Origin: Paragorgia papillata
Taxonomy: Eukaryota; Cnidaria; Anthozoa; Scleralcyonacea; Coralliidae
Direction: 5' to 3'
Assembly (NCBI GenBank): GCA_035771165.1
Contig: JAWNZC010000023.1
Span: 3,520,001-3,584,000, forward strand
Length of the DNA: 64,000 bases
The translations under genes were made by a program, and so were the position numbers. The notes below the pieces were generated by a model. That model had not been told where the DNA came from, searched no databases, and worked only from the letters and a program-made list of their open reading frames with translations. Shown here piece by piece: positions 11,880 through 22,632 of this stretch (positions are counted from its first letter, which is position 1; every line of letters starts with the position of its first letter).

Positions 11880-12090
11880 AGATGGTTCTTTCAATTAAGA
11901 CTGAGAGGCTGGAGCTATCAGTCTTATTAATAGAACTGGAGGGTATAATTGCCATCTGGTCTTTTCTGCATGGCTTTTGTCGCGTCCATGTTTCCGAATC
12001 ATATAAAAGAATACTTTCAACTGAAGCACTTCCTTTTACTGATTTTTGAGTACCTAATTTAGAACATTTCTGGACTTCAATGCAAAGCAC
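11880..12090 (-). pseudogene. LINE reverse-transcriptase C-terminal relic
   Basis: A 70-codon minus-strand frame contains ASVESILLYDSETWT. This resembles the ESxLLYGxETW motif near the C-terminus of RTE-like and related LINE polymerases. It is isolated: no upstream catalytic region is visible, and the downstream sequence has stops. The assignment rests on this one motif. Confidence 0.4.
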
Positions 12091-12516
12091 GGCGTCTAAA
12101 TCTAAAAGGCATGCACTGCGCGTTTCATATTAAAGAGCATTGGCAATATAAATTGTATACCCTGGGTGCCAGACGTTTTCCGACGCTCGTGAGGGATAAC
12201 CCGTGACACGCGAGGAAGCCAGGCGGTAAAGTGGGAGGGGCCAAAGTGATTTTGTGTGAACAAACTGAGTTTGCAGCTATGTGTGAAAATGCTGTACCCT
12301 GGTTAAGACTTCAGAAACCATCTCATTTACATATCAAACAAATTGAAATATCTCGAAAAAGAAAAAAAGATACGGAGAACTTGTAAAAAGTCTTTCTTTA
12401 CCATTTCACAAGTTCTTTCAAATTAGACAAACTTAATTTATAATTTTATATTGGCCATATTGCCAATGCCCTTCAACTAATGTAGCAAAGCGTAAAAAAG
12501 TGGTGCCAAGATATGT

Positions 12517-12602
12517 TCGAACAAAATATTGACGTTTCGAGCGGATCCCTTCATCACAATTTACTATGATGAAGGGCTACGTTCAAAACGTCAGTATATA
12601 CT
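12517..12602. repeat. GAAACGTC-family inverted pair, copy 1
   Basis: Two opposed copies of a core GATGAAGGG...GAAACGTC. The left is GACGTTTCGAGCGGATCCC and the right is GATGAAGGGCTACG with AAAACGTC. Related copies lie at 13240, 39618, 46955, 49560, 50085, 52260 and 55784. Confidence 0.75.
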
Positions 12603-12963
12603 GTACCTTGTTTATACTTATTTATACGATATCGGTTCACGTTTTCCTCAGTCGCATGTATTAGGATAGGTAATCGTATTATATGTTCGGCAATCAGCAC
12701 ATATGGTTCAACGTTTATTAATAGCACATTGAACTTAATTCATTAAGTTCATTAGGTTCTAAGACTAAAAACTTAACTCATTAAGTTAATTACGTTTAAG
12801 CTAATTGTTAATTAGGTACGGCATATGTGGTAAATTTAAAGATCTAAAAATAGTCAGAATATATCGGGAATTAAAAGAAAAAAATGAAAACGTACATATA
12901 AGTTTTTAAACGCATCCATGCATCATTTCCATAAATGCTTATACAAGAACAGTAATAAAATTG

Positions 12964-13576
12964 ACGAAGTGGCTATAGGTCCAGTAACCGGAACCCGTTC
13001 AAGAGTCCGGCAATCGGTTCCAGTACCAGCGCGGCCTGATGACTACGATCTACACGTGTATGTTTGTTGTCTTTCAGATGGTCATCATGGTTGATTCGCT
13101 CAGCTGAGCTGTGTCAGTCAATGTACACCATGATTGAGTGTGTGATGGCTTCGATCAACAAAGTTTTACGTTATGAGAATGTTTTAATTTATAAAGTAAT
13201 CTTGTTACCAAGAAGTTTTTTGTCCGGGATCTGAGATATGATAAATGTAAAAGGTAGAATGCTGCATAGGCAGTGTTTGCGATATGACAAAAACAAAGCG
13301 AAATAAAACCTTTGTGAACTGCCAAAATTTTAGTAAAGAATTGAAATGCTAACGTTTCGAGCAGAGATTTTTATCACAGTAAAAGGTAATATGACAAATA
13401 CAGTTGCCAGTGTTACTCATAATTTTATTTTCGATTTTATTTTAGTAAAACAGAAATCTTATTTACGTACTTCGCTACGTCTCGCTCGTTTTAGGCCGCG
13501 TTGGTGCTGGAACTGATTGCCGGACCTTTAGTTTTTCTTGAACGAGTTCCGGTTACCGGACCTATAGCCACTTCGT
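12964..13576. mobile_element. TIR element of about 610 bp
   Basis: Terminal inverted repeats of 75-85 bp: ACGAAGTGGCTATAGGTCC, then GTAACCGGAAC, mirrored at 13500-13576. No transposase frame. A degenerate GAAACGTC-family copy is nested at about 13240-13400. Confidence 0.85.
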
Positions 13577-13773
13577 AAAATTAACAGCCTGAAAACTATA
13601 AACACGAAAGGAAAAGTCAAACCAGTAGAATCGAGTTCACGGGAAAAACTAACAAGTAAAGTTTCAGTGAAAAATTTGAAAACACCCGAAAAAATTAGCA
13701 AAGTTTACATGTACTTACACACTGAAAGAGCAGGCAAGTCAATAAAAACCACCGAAATGAAACAAACGGCAAA

Positions 13774-13858
13774 TTTCTAATTAACAATTAGACAACGAGC
13801 CCGAGTTTTCTATGGGCTATCGCTCATAGAAAACGAGGGCGAGTTGCCTAATTGTTTT
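13774..13858. repeat. Short palindrome
   Basis: Arms carrying CAATTAG and GAGTTTTCTATG, mirrored around GGCTATCG. Confidence 0.75.
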
Positions 13859-15032
13859 GGTATAAATTTACCAACAAAAGTTAAATAAATTCTCGACTAT
13901 AACGTATTCTTGAGGCTCGTTCAATACATTTTTTAACTGCCAACAACAAATGTTCAACATTATATATCATTTCGGACATTTCCTTGTCCCATAAGGTAAC
14001 TGATCGAAAAGTAAAGTTTTCTTGCATAATTTAGCATGGGTTTTCATGTACAATATTGCATTGAAACAATATATTTTCACTCATTTGATATTAAAAATGA
14101 CAAAAAGTTGAAAGAAACATTCATTTTAAAATGTAGTTTACATCACGAAATCTTATCAATAGCAAACGTAATTTTGAAATGTGTTTTGTTTGCAGATATT
14201 TCGTTTTAAACGAACACAGATAAACAATTTAACGATCTTACCATTAAAAATTTCCATTCTAACCATTTTGCAGCCGTTTTTGTTTTCTGTAGAGCTTATT
14301 GCTTCGCGTAAATGTTCAATTTCTTCTGTCATTTGCCCACTCCATTTGTTCTATTAAGCAACAATGGCGCCGAAATTATAACCGCTGGCTCTACTGATAA
14401 CTCAATTTAGTTAAAAGAAGGCTTGTCATTGGCTTATCGCCAGAGGTTTCTATCAGCGGATGATAGTAACTCCTGCGATAGCCAATGAAATTCAAGGATT
14501 TGTAATAGAAACTTGTACATTTATACTAATCGAAAATAGATAACGGTGGTCAAGAAAATATAAAAACATTTATGCCACATATTATATAATTAGTTGACAA
14601 GATAATTCTTGTCGTTTACTTGAGTGACTGAATGTGTTTTGGATATATACTGACTCCAATTAGCTAAACTGGTAAATACGAATCTCTTACCGTTAAATTT
14701 TCCTCCGCTCACTACTCAAATGCTTTTGTCACCACTCACCACAAAGATTGCCAATTCAGTTACGTTGTCTTTTTACCTTCGGTTTCTTCGTTGTTAATCA
14801 CTAATTAGTTCTGTTCGAGATGAAAGCTGTTTGCTATGATTTTCTCTTCAGTTTTCTCTCAGTCTATAGAGTTAGGTATTATTAAATATTTACCATGCAC
14901 AAGTCTTTGCTGGCTTTAAACAGCCACAGGAAACTGACATCTATTTGACCTTTTGTTCTTTCGCTCACAATTTGTCTGTATCTTTTTCGGTCGGCGTTTA
15001 TCGCAATTTTTCGGATTTTCCGTAGTTTCAAG
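13859..15032. other. No recognisable gene
   Basis: AT-rich sequence. A loose inverted relation between about 14375 and 14490 (AGCCAATGA and its mirror) suggests an old MITE. No coding frame was recognised. Confidence 0.45.
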
Positions 15033-17478
15033 TTAGTTTTAATTCTGAAACACACAAAATTTTCCCAAAAATGTAAAGAATGGTTTTAAACACAAGAAAA
15101 AAACCCAGCCGGAATATCTTTCGAAATATCCCTTCAAAAACTCAACTGTTTAGTCTGCCAACTGTGGTTTTCATTCCTTCAACATCACTATTACGGGTTT
15201 CTAGAACTATTAAGTGTTTGAGACAGAAAGTAGTTAATGTTTCATCCTATTTCATATGTATATAGCTGCTGCTTTGATTGCTAGTGTTTGACCGAGGTCA
15301 TGGCATTGCTGATTTTAGAGGCGGGGAGCCGAAAAAAGAGACTGGGTACAACGCTACGAGGTTGGCTATTTATTAGTCAATTTGCGTGGGTATAGCCGAG
15401 CAAATGGATGGACAGTGAATGCTAACAGAGTATCGATTAAGCAATATTATACCATGCATGCATCTAGTTTTAAAAGAAAAATATATAGTCCTTAGTATTG
15501 GTAACAATAAAGTCAGTGTAAATATTCATTTTTAACGTTTTGCTGACACCCAAAAATTACCCCCCTTAAAATTTTACTTTGCTATAGCCTCCCCCCCCCC
15601 CCCCCCCCCCAAATTTCACATCTTCTTACGTCACTGCATACAAAATACAAGAAACCTGCACAGAAGTGCGGATAGTCAAGATTGAGTGGGGATTGAATTG
15701 GATTGCAAAATCACATTTTGATTAATTGTTGCGGCAAACAAGAATTCGAATTTAGAGTCAATCCATAAGAAAACTTCGTCTTGTATGTTCTGTAGACGTT
15801 GAATCAGTTTACAATATTTATTTTGAAGTTTGCAGTTCAGAATTTCATGTAAGACACTTTGGGTTGAAAATAGTGTGACACAGCCCTTTTAATTTTAATG
15901 TTTTCGAAGTTTTTCGACATACATGGAATCGACTGAATCTTGCTCTCAGAGATTCTATAATTTAATGCCAATTTTGCTAAGTTGATCTATTTTTGGTGTG
16001 CTCTTCAATTATATCCTTCTAGATTACTATAGCTTAGACTCATTGCCGCTTGTTTTCAACTAAGAGAACAAAGACGTCAATCACAAACCGAAAACTCGAG
16101 TATCGTGTTTGCGAAAAATTGAGGTCAAATGGATGAGTCACGAAGTTCTCGTTGCGATTAGGCGCTTTCCTATCTTGGCAAATATGACCTGAAAAGTGAA
16201 AAACGCACTGATTTTGAGTTAATATCTATATAATGTTAGTAAAACGTTACCTCAAACTTGGCTAGTGGGTTATTCGCTATCTCGCATCTTTCACTATTTC
16301 ATCGGAGAAGTGAATAGGATATTTTTCTTAAGTCTTGTAACACTTGTGAGTACTCCTGCTATAGATGTCAAACTTTACTCTAACTTGTGATGTCGAAGTG
16401 AACAGTTTTTCGTTGCTTTTACCAGTGTGATGCAGTAGGATTCTACAAATTCATTGAGAAACAAAGAACATTTATTTATTATTCCTAGCCTCGTGAATGC
16501 AGGACCGCATTCATAGCACGGAAGCACGGAAGCATGGGTGGCGTGTGCTGTTAGGGCGCTGTCTCTCACCGCTGTAGTTAAGCCCAGTTGGACGGGGTTA
16601 GTACTTGGATGGGTGACCGTCTGGGAATAACCCTGTTCTCGAACTTGAATTTCATGTGAGTAGAGTTTAGTTGGTCTCTCCTGTGCTTCGAGGGTTTTTC
16701 GCAGGGTTCTGCGGTTTTCCTCCCTCCGTAAAATCAACACTTAGGTCTTAGCTTATGTCGTGCACTTTTAACATGAGCCTCTGGCTTGGATGATTGGGCG
16801 ACCACACCCTGTGCTTCCGACGTTAAATAAATAATTACTCATTACTCATAGCAAAAAATAGATTAAATTGGCAAGTTACTTGCTTCTACTAATAAGTGCC
16901 CCAATTAAAAAGCAACTTCTTACAACTCTATATACAAACATGAGTACATGCATGGCCTCGGCCATTTTCCGATAATTATACACTCATACTGACACTTATT
17001 TGCATATTATCCATTTATAAGACTCTAAGAATCAATCAGAGTATATTCGAGAAGCATGCATGCAAGTGGCGTATTTCCCGTATGCCACGCTTGCAATCAT
17101 TGCTGCCAGATATAATAACTCTGAAGGCTTCAAGCCGGGAAAATATGCCCTGTACCAGTTGACCTTCGAAACAAAAAAAATTCTTGCAACACAAAGAGAA
17201 TAAATACATTTTTTCAATAGTGATCTTAATACCGTTATCGTCCTTAAAACGTATATTATAACGCCACTTGTAGAACATTTTAGCTAGTCTTCTGGACAAT
17301 GTCGATTTGCCAAAAAGATTTGAAAGCCAATTAAACTGTCATTAAATATCAAACATGCATATAGTAACCTGTAACCGCGACTTCTTTAAAATTCATGTTA
17401 TTCTTTTTAACCGTTATTCTCATCCTACTACTTTAATATTCCTAATATGAATTTAGTAATCGGTCGTCTAATCTGATC
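15033..17478. repeat. Tandem duplication, unit 1
   Basis: About 2.45 kb is repeated almost exactly at 17711-19880, running from GGTTTTAAACACAAG to TGAATTTAGTAATCGGTCGTC. It contains a complete 5S-derived SINE (16535-16850) and a poly-C tract at about 15591-15610. The short open frames shared by both units show no conserved protein. Confidence 0.95.
16535..16850 (+). mobile_element. 5S rRNA-derived SINE, full-length copy
   Basis: The head contains AGTTAAGCCCAGTTGG and GGTTAGTACTTGGATGGG then TGACCGTCTGGGAATA. This closely matches the 3' half of animal 5S rRNA, with its box A, intermediate element and box C (internal RNA polymerase III promoter). The body continues to CCTCCCTCCGTAAAATC, and a tail ACGTTAAATAAATAATTACTC grades into ATTACTC repeats. 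This fits the SINE3 (5S-headed) class. Confidence 0.92.
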
Positions 17479-17710
17479 TGTAACTTTATCCTGACCACAA
17501 TACTTATTCCCCAGGCACGCATATTTCTCAGAGGGAAAGTGCCGGGGTACGTCGCAACCCCCACGATAGTGCCTCTTTTACGACAGTGCATAATTATTTA
17601 TTTCTATTTTTTATATGCTTTCATAAGCCGACACTAGCTATTTCTATATTTCCATAGTATACTTTATATAGTTTATGAGAACCTTATAAGGTTAAAGGGG
17701 CTGTGTCACG
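17479..17710. other. Spacer between duplication units
   Basis: About 230 bp of unique AT-rich sequence lies between the two units. No gene seen. Confidence 0.6.
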
Positions 17711-19880
17711 CTAGTTTTAGCAATTCTGGCACAGATACAAAATTTTCTCAAAAGTGAAAAAAAAACCTTTAAAAAGAATGGTTTTAAACACAAGAAAAAA
17801 CCCAGCCGGAATATCTTTCGGCCTGTTTAGTCTGCCAACTGTGGTTTTCATTCCTTCAACATCACTATTACGTGTTTCTAGAGCTATTAAGTGTTTGAGG
17901 AAGAAAGTAGCTATTTCATATGTGTATAGCTGCTGCTTTGATTGCTAGTGTTGTGGCCGAGGTCATGAGAGGCGGGGGGCCGAAAAAAGAGACTGGGTAC
18001 AACGCTACGAGGTTGGCTATTTATTAGTCAATTTGCGTGGGTGTAGCCAAGCAAATGGATGGACAGTGAATGCTAACAGAGTATCGATTAAGCAATATTA
18101 TACCATGCATGCATCTAGTTTTAAAAGAAAAATATAGTCCTTAGTAATGGTAACAATAAAGTCAGTGTAAATATTAATTTTTAACGTTTTGCTGACACCC
18201 AAAAATTACTACCCCCCCCCCCCATTAAATTTTACTTTGCTATAGCCTTCGCCCCCCACCCCCACCCCCACCCCCAATATTTCACATCTTCTTAGGTCAC
18301 TGCATACAAAATACAAGAAACCTGCACACAAGTCCGGATGGTCAAGATTGAGTGGGGATTGAATTGGATTGCAAAATCACATTTTGATTAATTGTTGCGG
18401 CAAACAAGAATTCGAATTTAGAGTCAACCGTAAGAAAACTTCGTCTTGTATGTTCTGTAGACGTTGAATCAGTTTACAATATTTATTTTGAAGTTTGCAG
18501 TTCAGAATTTCATGTAAGACACTTTGGGTCGAAAATAGTGTGACACAGCCCTTTTAATTGTAATGTTTTCAAAGTTTTTCGACATACATGGAATCGACTG
18601 AATCTTGCTCTCAGATATTCTAGAATTGAATGCCAATTTTGCTAAGTTGATCTATTTTTGGTGTGCTCTTCAATTATTTCCTTCTAGATTACTATAGCTT
18701 AGACTCATTGCCGCTTGTTTTCAACTAAGAGAACAAAGACGTCAATCACAAACCGAAAACTCGAGTATCGTATTTGCGAAAAATTGAGGTTAAATGGATG
18801 AGTCACGAAGTTCTCGTTGCGATTAGGCGCTTTCCTATCTTGGCAAATATGACCTGAAAATTGAAAACGCACTGATTTTGAGTTAATATCTATATAATGT
18901 TAGTAAAACGTTACCTCAAACTTGGCTAGTGGGTTATTCGCTATCTCGCATCTTTCACTCTTTCATCGGAGAAGTGAATAGGATCTTTTTCTTAAGTCTT
19001 GTGACACTTGTAAGTACTCATGCTAGATGTCAAACTTTACTCTAACTTGTGATGTCGAAGTGAACAGTTTTTCGTTGCTTTTACCAGTGTGATGCAGCAG
19101 GATTCTATAATTTCATTGAGAAACAAAGAACATTTATTTATTATTCCTAGCCTCGTGAATGCAGGCCCGCATTCATAACACGGAAGCACGGGTGGCGTGT
19201 GCTGTTAGGGCGCTGCCTCTCACCGCTGTAGTTAAGCCCAGTTGGACGGAGTTAGTACTTGGATGGGTGACCGTCTGGGAATAACCCTGTTCTCGAACTT
19301 GAATTTCATGTGAGTAGAGTTTAGTTGGTCTCTCCTGTGCTTCGAGGGTTTTTCGCAGGGTTCTGCGGTAATTATACACTCATACTGATACTTATTTACA
19401 TGTAATCTATTTATAAGACTATAATCTATTTATAAGACTCTAAGAATCAATCAGAGTATATTCGAGAACCATGCATGCAAGTGGAGTATTTCCCGTATGT
19501 CACGCTTGCAATCATTGCTGCCAGATATAATAACTCTGGAGGCTTCAAGCCGGGAAAATATGCCCTGTACCAATTGACCTTCAAAACAAAAAAAATTCTT
19601 GCAACACAAAGAGAATGAATAAATTTTTTCAAGAGTGATCTTAATATCGTCGTCGTCCTTAAAACGTATATATAACGCCACTTGTAGAACATTTTAGCTA
19701 GTCTTCTGGACTAGCCAAAAAGATTTGAAAGCCCATTAAGCTATCATTAAATATCAAACATGCATAGTGTAATCTGTAACCGTGACTTCCTTAAAATTCA
19801 TGTTATTCTTTTTAACCGTTATTCTCATCCTACTACTTTAATATTCCTAATATGAATTTAGTAATCGGTCGTCTCATCTG
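17711..19880. repeat. Tandem duplication, unit 2
   Basis: Near-identical to 15033-17478 with small indels. It has a C-rich tract of different structure (about 18212-18275), and the 5' copy of its poly-C differs in length. A deletion of about 260 bp removes the 3' half of the SINE and its downstream flank; the join is in TTCTGCGG/TAATTATACAC. Confidence 0.95.
19190..19369 (+). mobile_element. 5S rRNA-derived SINE, 3'-truncated by deletion
   Basis: The 5S head and body match the SINE at 16535, then stop at GGTTCTGCGG. The sequence jumps to flank that in unit 1 lies about 260 bp downstream. The insertion therefore predates the duplication and the truncation postdates it. Confidence 0.92.
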
Positions 19881-20674
19881 ATCCAAGGGAGCACGTTAGA
19901 ATGTGATAGTTCTTGTAAACTTATCCAAAGTTGTTGACGTTTTGTGCGAGTCGCCGAGTTCGATAAAACCGCTGATGATATGAACCCCCGACAAGCGAGC
20001 CGAATACTCTCCGAAGATACGCGAGGGCGGAGTGGGAAGGGAAGAGAGAAGGGGAGTGCAACTACCGAGATATCTTTCGACAATGCTCGTAGCACGTTGC
20101 TATGCATATAGAGTGTTGCTATGCACAGAGTGCACATAGAGTGCATGTTGCTATTCACAATAATTATATACGCGAATACAGAGACAACAGATCTTCGTGA
20201 TATTCACAGCAGGACGTAAGTTGTTTTCGTTGAATGATTTATCAATTTGGACTCTGATGAGAAAACCGTTGGCTTTCATGCATAAGTTATAAGTCATTTT
20301 TGTCAGAATCGCGCCACCGCGGGTTTGTTTGTCGACGCTCCAGGATATGATCTCAATACCGAAGAAGCCCACAACGTATAGTTAGAATATGATAATTTTA
20401 GTGTATTTGGTTCGATCTACTGCTACGAGAAACGTTGCTATTTCTAAACGAACCATTTTATTGACTGAAAGCCATCACGTGCTCGGTAGTTGCACTCATA
20501 GAGATCATATAAATACTAGAGGGGGCATCCTATCTTAATTTCAGCCAACCGCGGGTAACCAATTGAACGCCACCATCTTGGATTTTTTTGGAGGCAAACA
20601 TTAGGCGCGTTGGTTGGCAAAGGACTGGGTCTAGTACATTTGCCAACCAATTGACTGAAATATCATAGGTAATA
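19881..20674. other. No recognisable gene
   Basis: An inverted pair GAGTGCAACTACCGAGA (about 20054) and TCGGTAGTTGCACTCA (about 20484) suggests the ends of another element of about 450 bp. A 94-codon minus-strand frame inside has no recognisable domain. GCCAACC-type inverted motifs lie at 20540-20660. Confidence 0.4.
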
Positions 20675-21411
20675 GGAAGCTCCTAGAAATATTCAAAATC
20701 CCTCACTATAGCAGCTATGCTCTACAGTGTGTATCAAAAAAACGGAACCCTTAGAAAATGAATTAGCATGGCTGCGGCAAGGGGCAATGGTCCAATCGCA
20801 TACAGCTTTTATTGCTGGCTAATTCAACACTGTCTATAATTGGACCATCGCGCCTTGCCGCAGCCATGCCGCTGCCTCTTACGGCTATATGAAACCAGGC
20901 TTAAACTTAGACCCCATCCACACGTATACGTTTTCCTAGCGTTTTCATATTGTTTCAGGTAATGACACCATTGTTTTCTGCTCCCCTGAGGACCGAGAAC
21001 AATATAAAATGAAAACGCATACGTGTGGACGTGGCCTTATACAGTTTGTATAAAAAAACCCGGAACCCTTAGAAAATGAATTAGTATTCTTTTAAAACAA
21101 CCTATTGTAGTAGTTTGAAAGCCCTAAAAGCGCTGCGTTATAAATTAATCAGCACATAAGCTAAACAGGAAGAGAAAAAGCTTTTAAATACTTTCACCAT
21201 GCAATATACTTCAGGTTATCTTAATTTCCCAGGTGTATAAGACCGTGTTTTTTACGCATCCGTGGCTCAGATGTGCATGTTAAGGGCTTTCAAACTACTA
21301 CAATATGTTGTTTGAACAGAATACTAATTCATTTTCTAAGGGTTCCGTTTTCTTGATACACACTGTAGAGCATAGCTATAGTGAGGGATTTTGAATATTG
21401 CTAGGAGCTTC
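20675..21411. mobile_element. MITE family D copy 2 with extended ends and nested palindromes
   Basis: The inner ends ACAGTGTGTATCAAAAAAAC and GGAACCCTTAGAAAATG match 9915-10398. The inverted repeat extends outwards by about 55 bp (GGAAGCTCCTAG...CTATAG), mirrored at 21355-21411. Nested inside are a palindrome at about 20765-20868 (GCATGGCTGCGGCAAGG and its mirror) and one at about 20915-21032 (CACACGTATACGTTTTC). Confidence 0.85.
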
Positions 21412-21629
21412 CTAGCAAGGTCATATGCAGCATTTAGCTGAGACCGAGAGGGTGACCCAAGATAAACAGCGTACATGCAGACGAGTGCAATGTCCGATCC
21501 CGCCGCCAGCGAGATCAATCTTGTGGAGTTGTCTTATGCCATGCTTCTCTGTTGAAAATTTTAAACATCTAAATTTTGTGAAGTCTGAAATGGCATTTCC
21601 TGAATATATTGAAGCCACTTATTGGCCGC

Positions 21630-21675
21630 AGCCATGCCGCCGGCTTTTACGGCTATATGGAAACCAGGCTTCAGT
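21630..21675. repeat. Short repeat of a motif at 20858-20900
   Basis: GCCGCAGCCATGCCGC and ACGGCTATATGGAAACCAGG recur here and near 20860-20900. This is probably the end of one dispersed element. Confidence 0.6.
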
Positions 21676-21911
21676 CATGTTTCTTGTTGCGGCCCTTCCC
21701 ATGTATCGGCAATATTGTCTCATGGGACGGGTCAGTCTTCATTATTTACAATCGTGTTAAAACCTTACAAAAAGTTCTAAAAATTTATGATTATTTTAAT
21801 TATTTATTAGAATAATCTATTTTGGTTTTATGTAGAAGAAATAATTAGAGTTTTTAATTAAGAGGAAATGTTCCATTCATCTCGGTTCTCATGTCTTTAA
21901 ATGAAACATTA

Positions 21912-22056
21912 TACACTTGTTGACTGGCGCCGAGGGAAACATCGAGTTTTACGGACCCGAAGGCTTCAATGTCACCCGAGGGCTTTAGCCATAGGGTGAC
22001 ATTGAAGCCTGAGGGACCTTAAAACTCGATGTTTCCCGAGGCAAAAGTCAACAAAC
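21912..22056. mobile_element. Palindromic MITE
   Basis: Arms of about 65 bp (GAAACATCGAGTTTTACGG and GCTTCAATGTCACCCGAGG) mirrored around a short loop. Confidence 0.85.
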
Positions 22057-22632
22057 GTTTTGTTATATACCAAAGACTTTTAAAATACAAAATACCTACA
22101 AAAGACTTACCAAAACACTTCGAAACTTGAAAAAGGCAAAAACACTTACCAAAACACTTTGACTTTGTCTTCGTATTTCAATTCAACTGAACAAATACAC
22201 CAGACTCAACAAGTACAAAGAACAGCTTTAAATTTATCCAGATTTTCTTCAGACCTTCTTTGAAGATATGTATAGATATTCTTTCTCTTTGGAAAATGGG
22301 GACTATTTCGTACCAAACAAGCTCGAAACAGCTCTTTGTTTTTCAAAATGTTCCGAAAAGTTCCAAAAGTTGCTTGATCTGGATGCAATAATCATTGTGT
22401 ATTCACTGTGAACAACGCATGATTAAAGCTGACGTCTGGAAGGGTAAAACTATTTCAGAGTTTTGTTGAACAACACGTGACCATGATTTGACCAATAGGA
22501 TTTCATCTTTGGCAAACGAAAGTCTTTGGTATATAACAATTATCTTTCACTCTTATAAAAATATTACAATCGTACTCATAAATATTCACTATTTGTATGA
22601 TACACCAACGCTATATATTTGCGATACTTTAG
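22057..22632. other. Upstream flank of the fibrinogen-like gene, no confirmed exon
   Basis: An open stretch on the plus strand (about 22250-22410, DFLQTFFEDMYRYSF...) follows a TCTTCAG acceptor-like site and ends at TGA. It looks protein-like, but I cannot place it in any family or join it to the gene downstream. Confidence 0.35.

Noticed and set aside
19874..20158. 94-codon minus-strand frame beginning MNSNMHSM
   Set aside because: Its start lies in a short ATAGAGTG/TTGCTATGCA repeat and the remainder has no domain.
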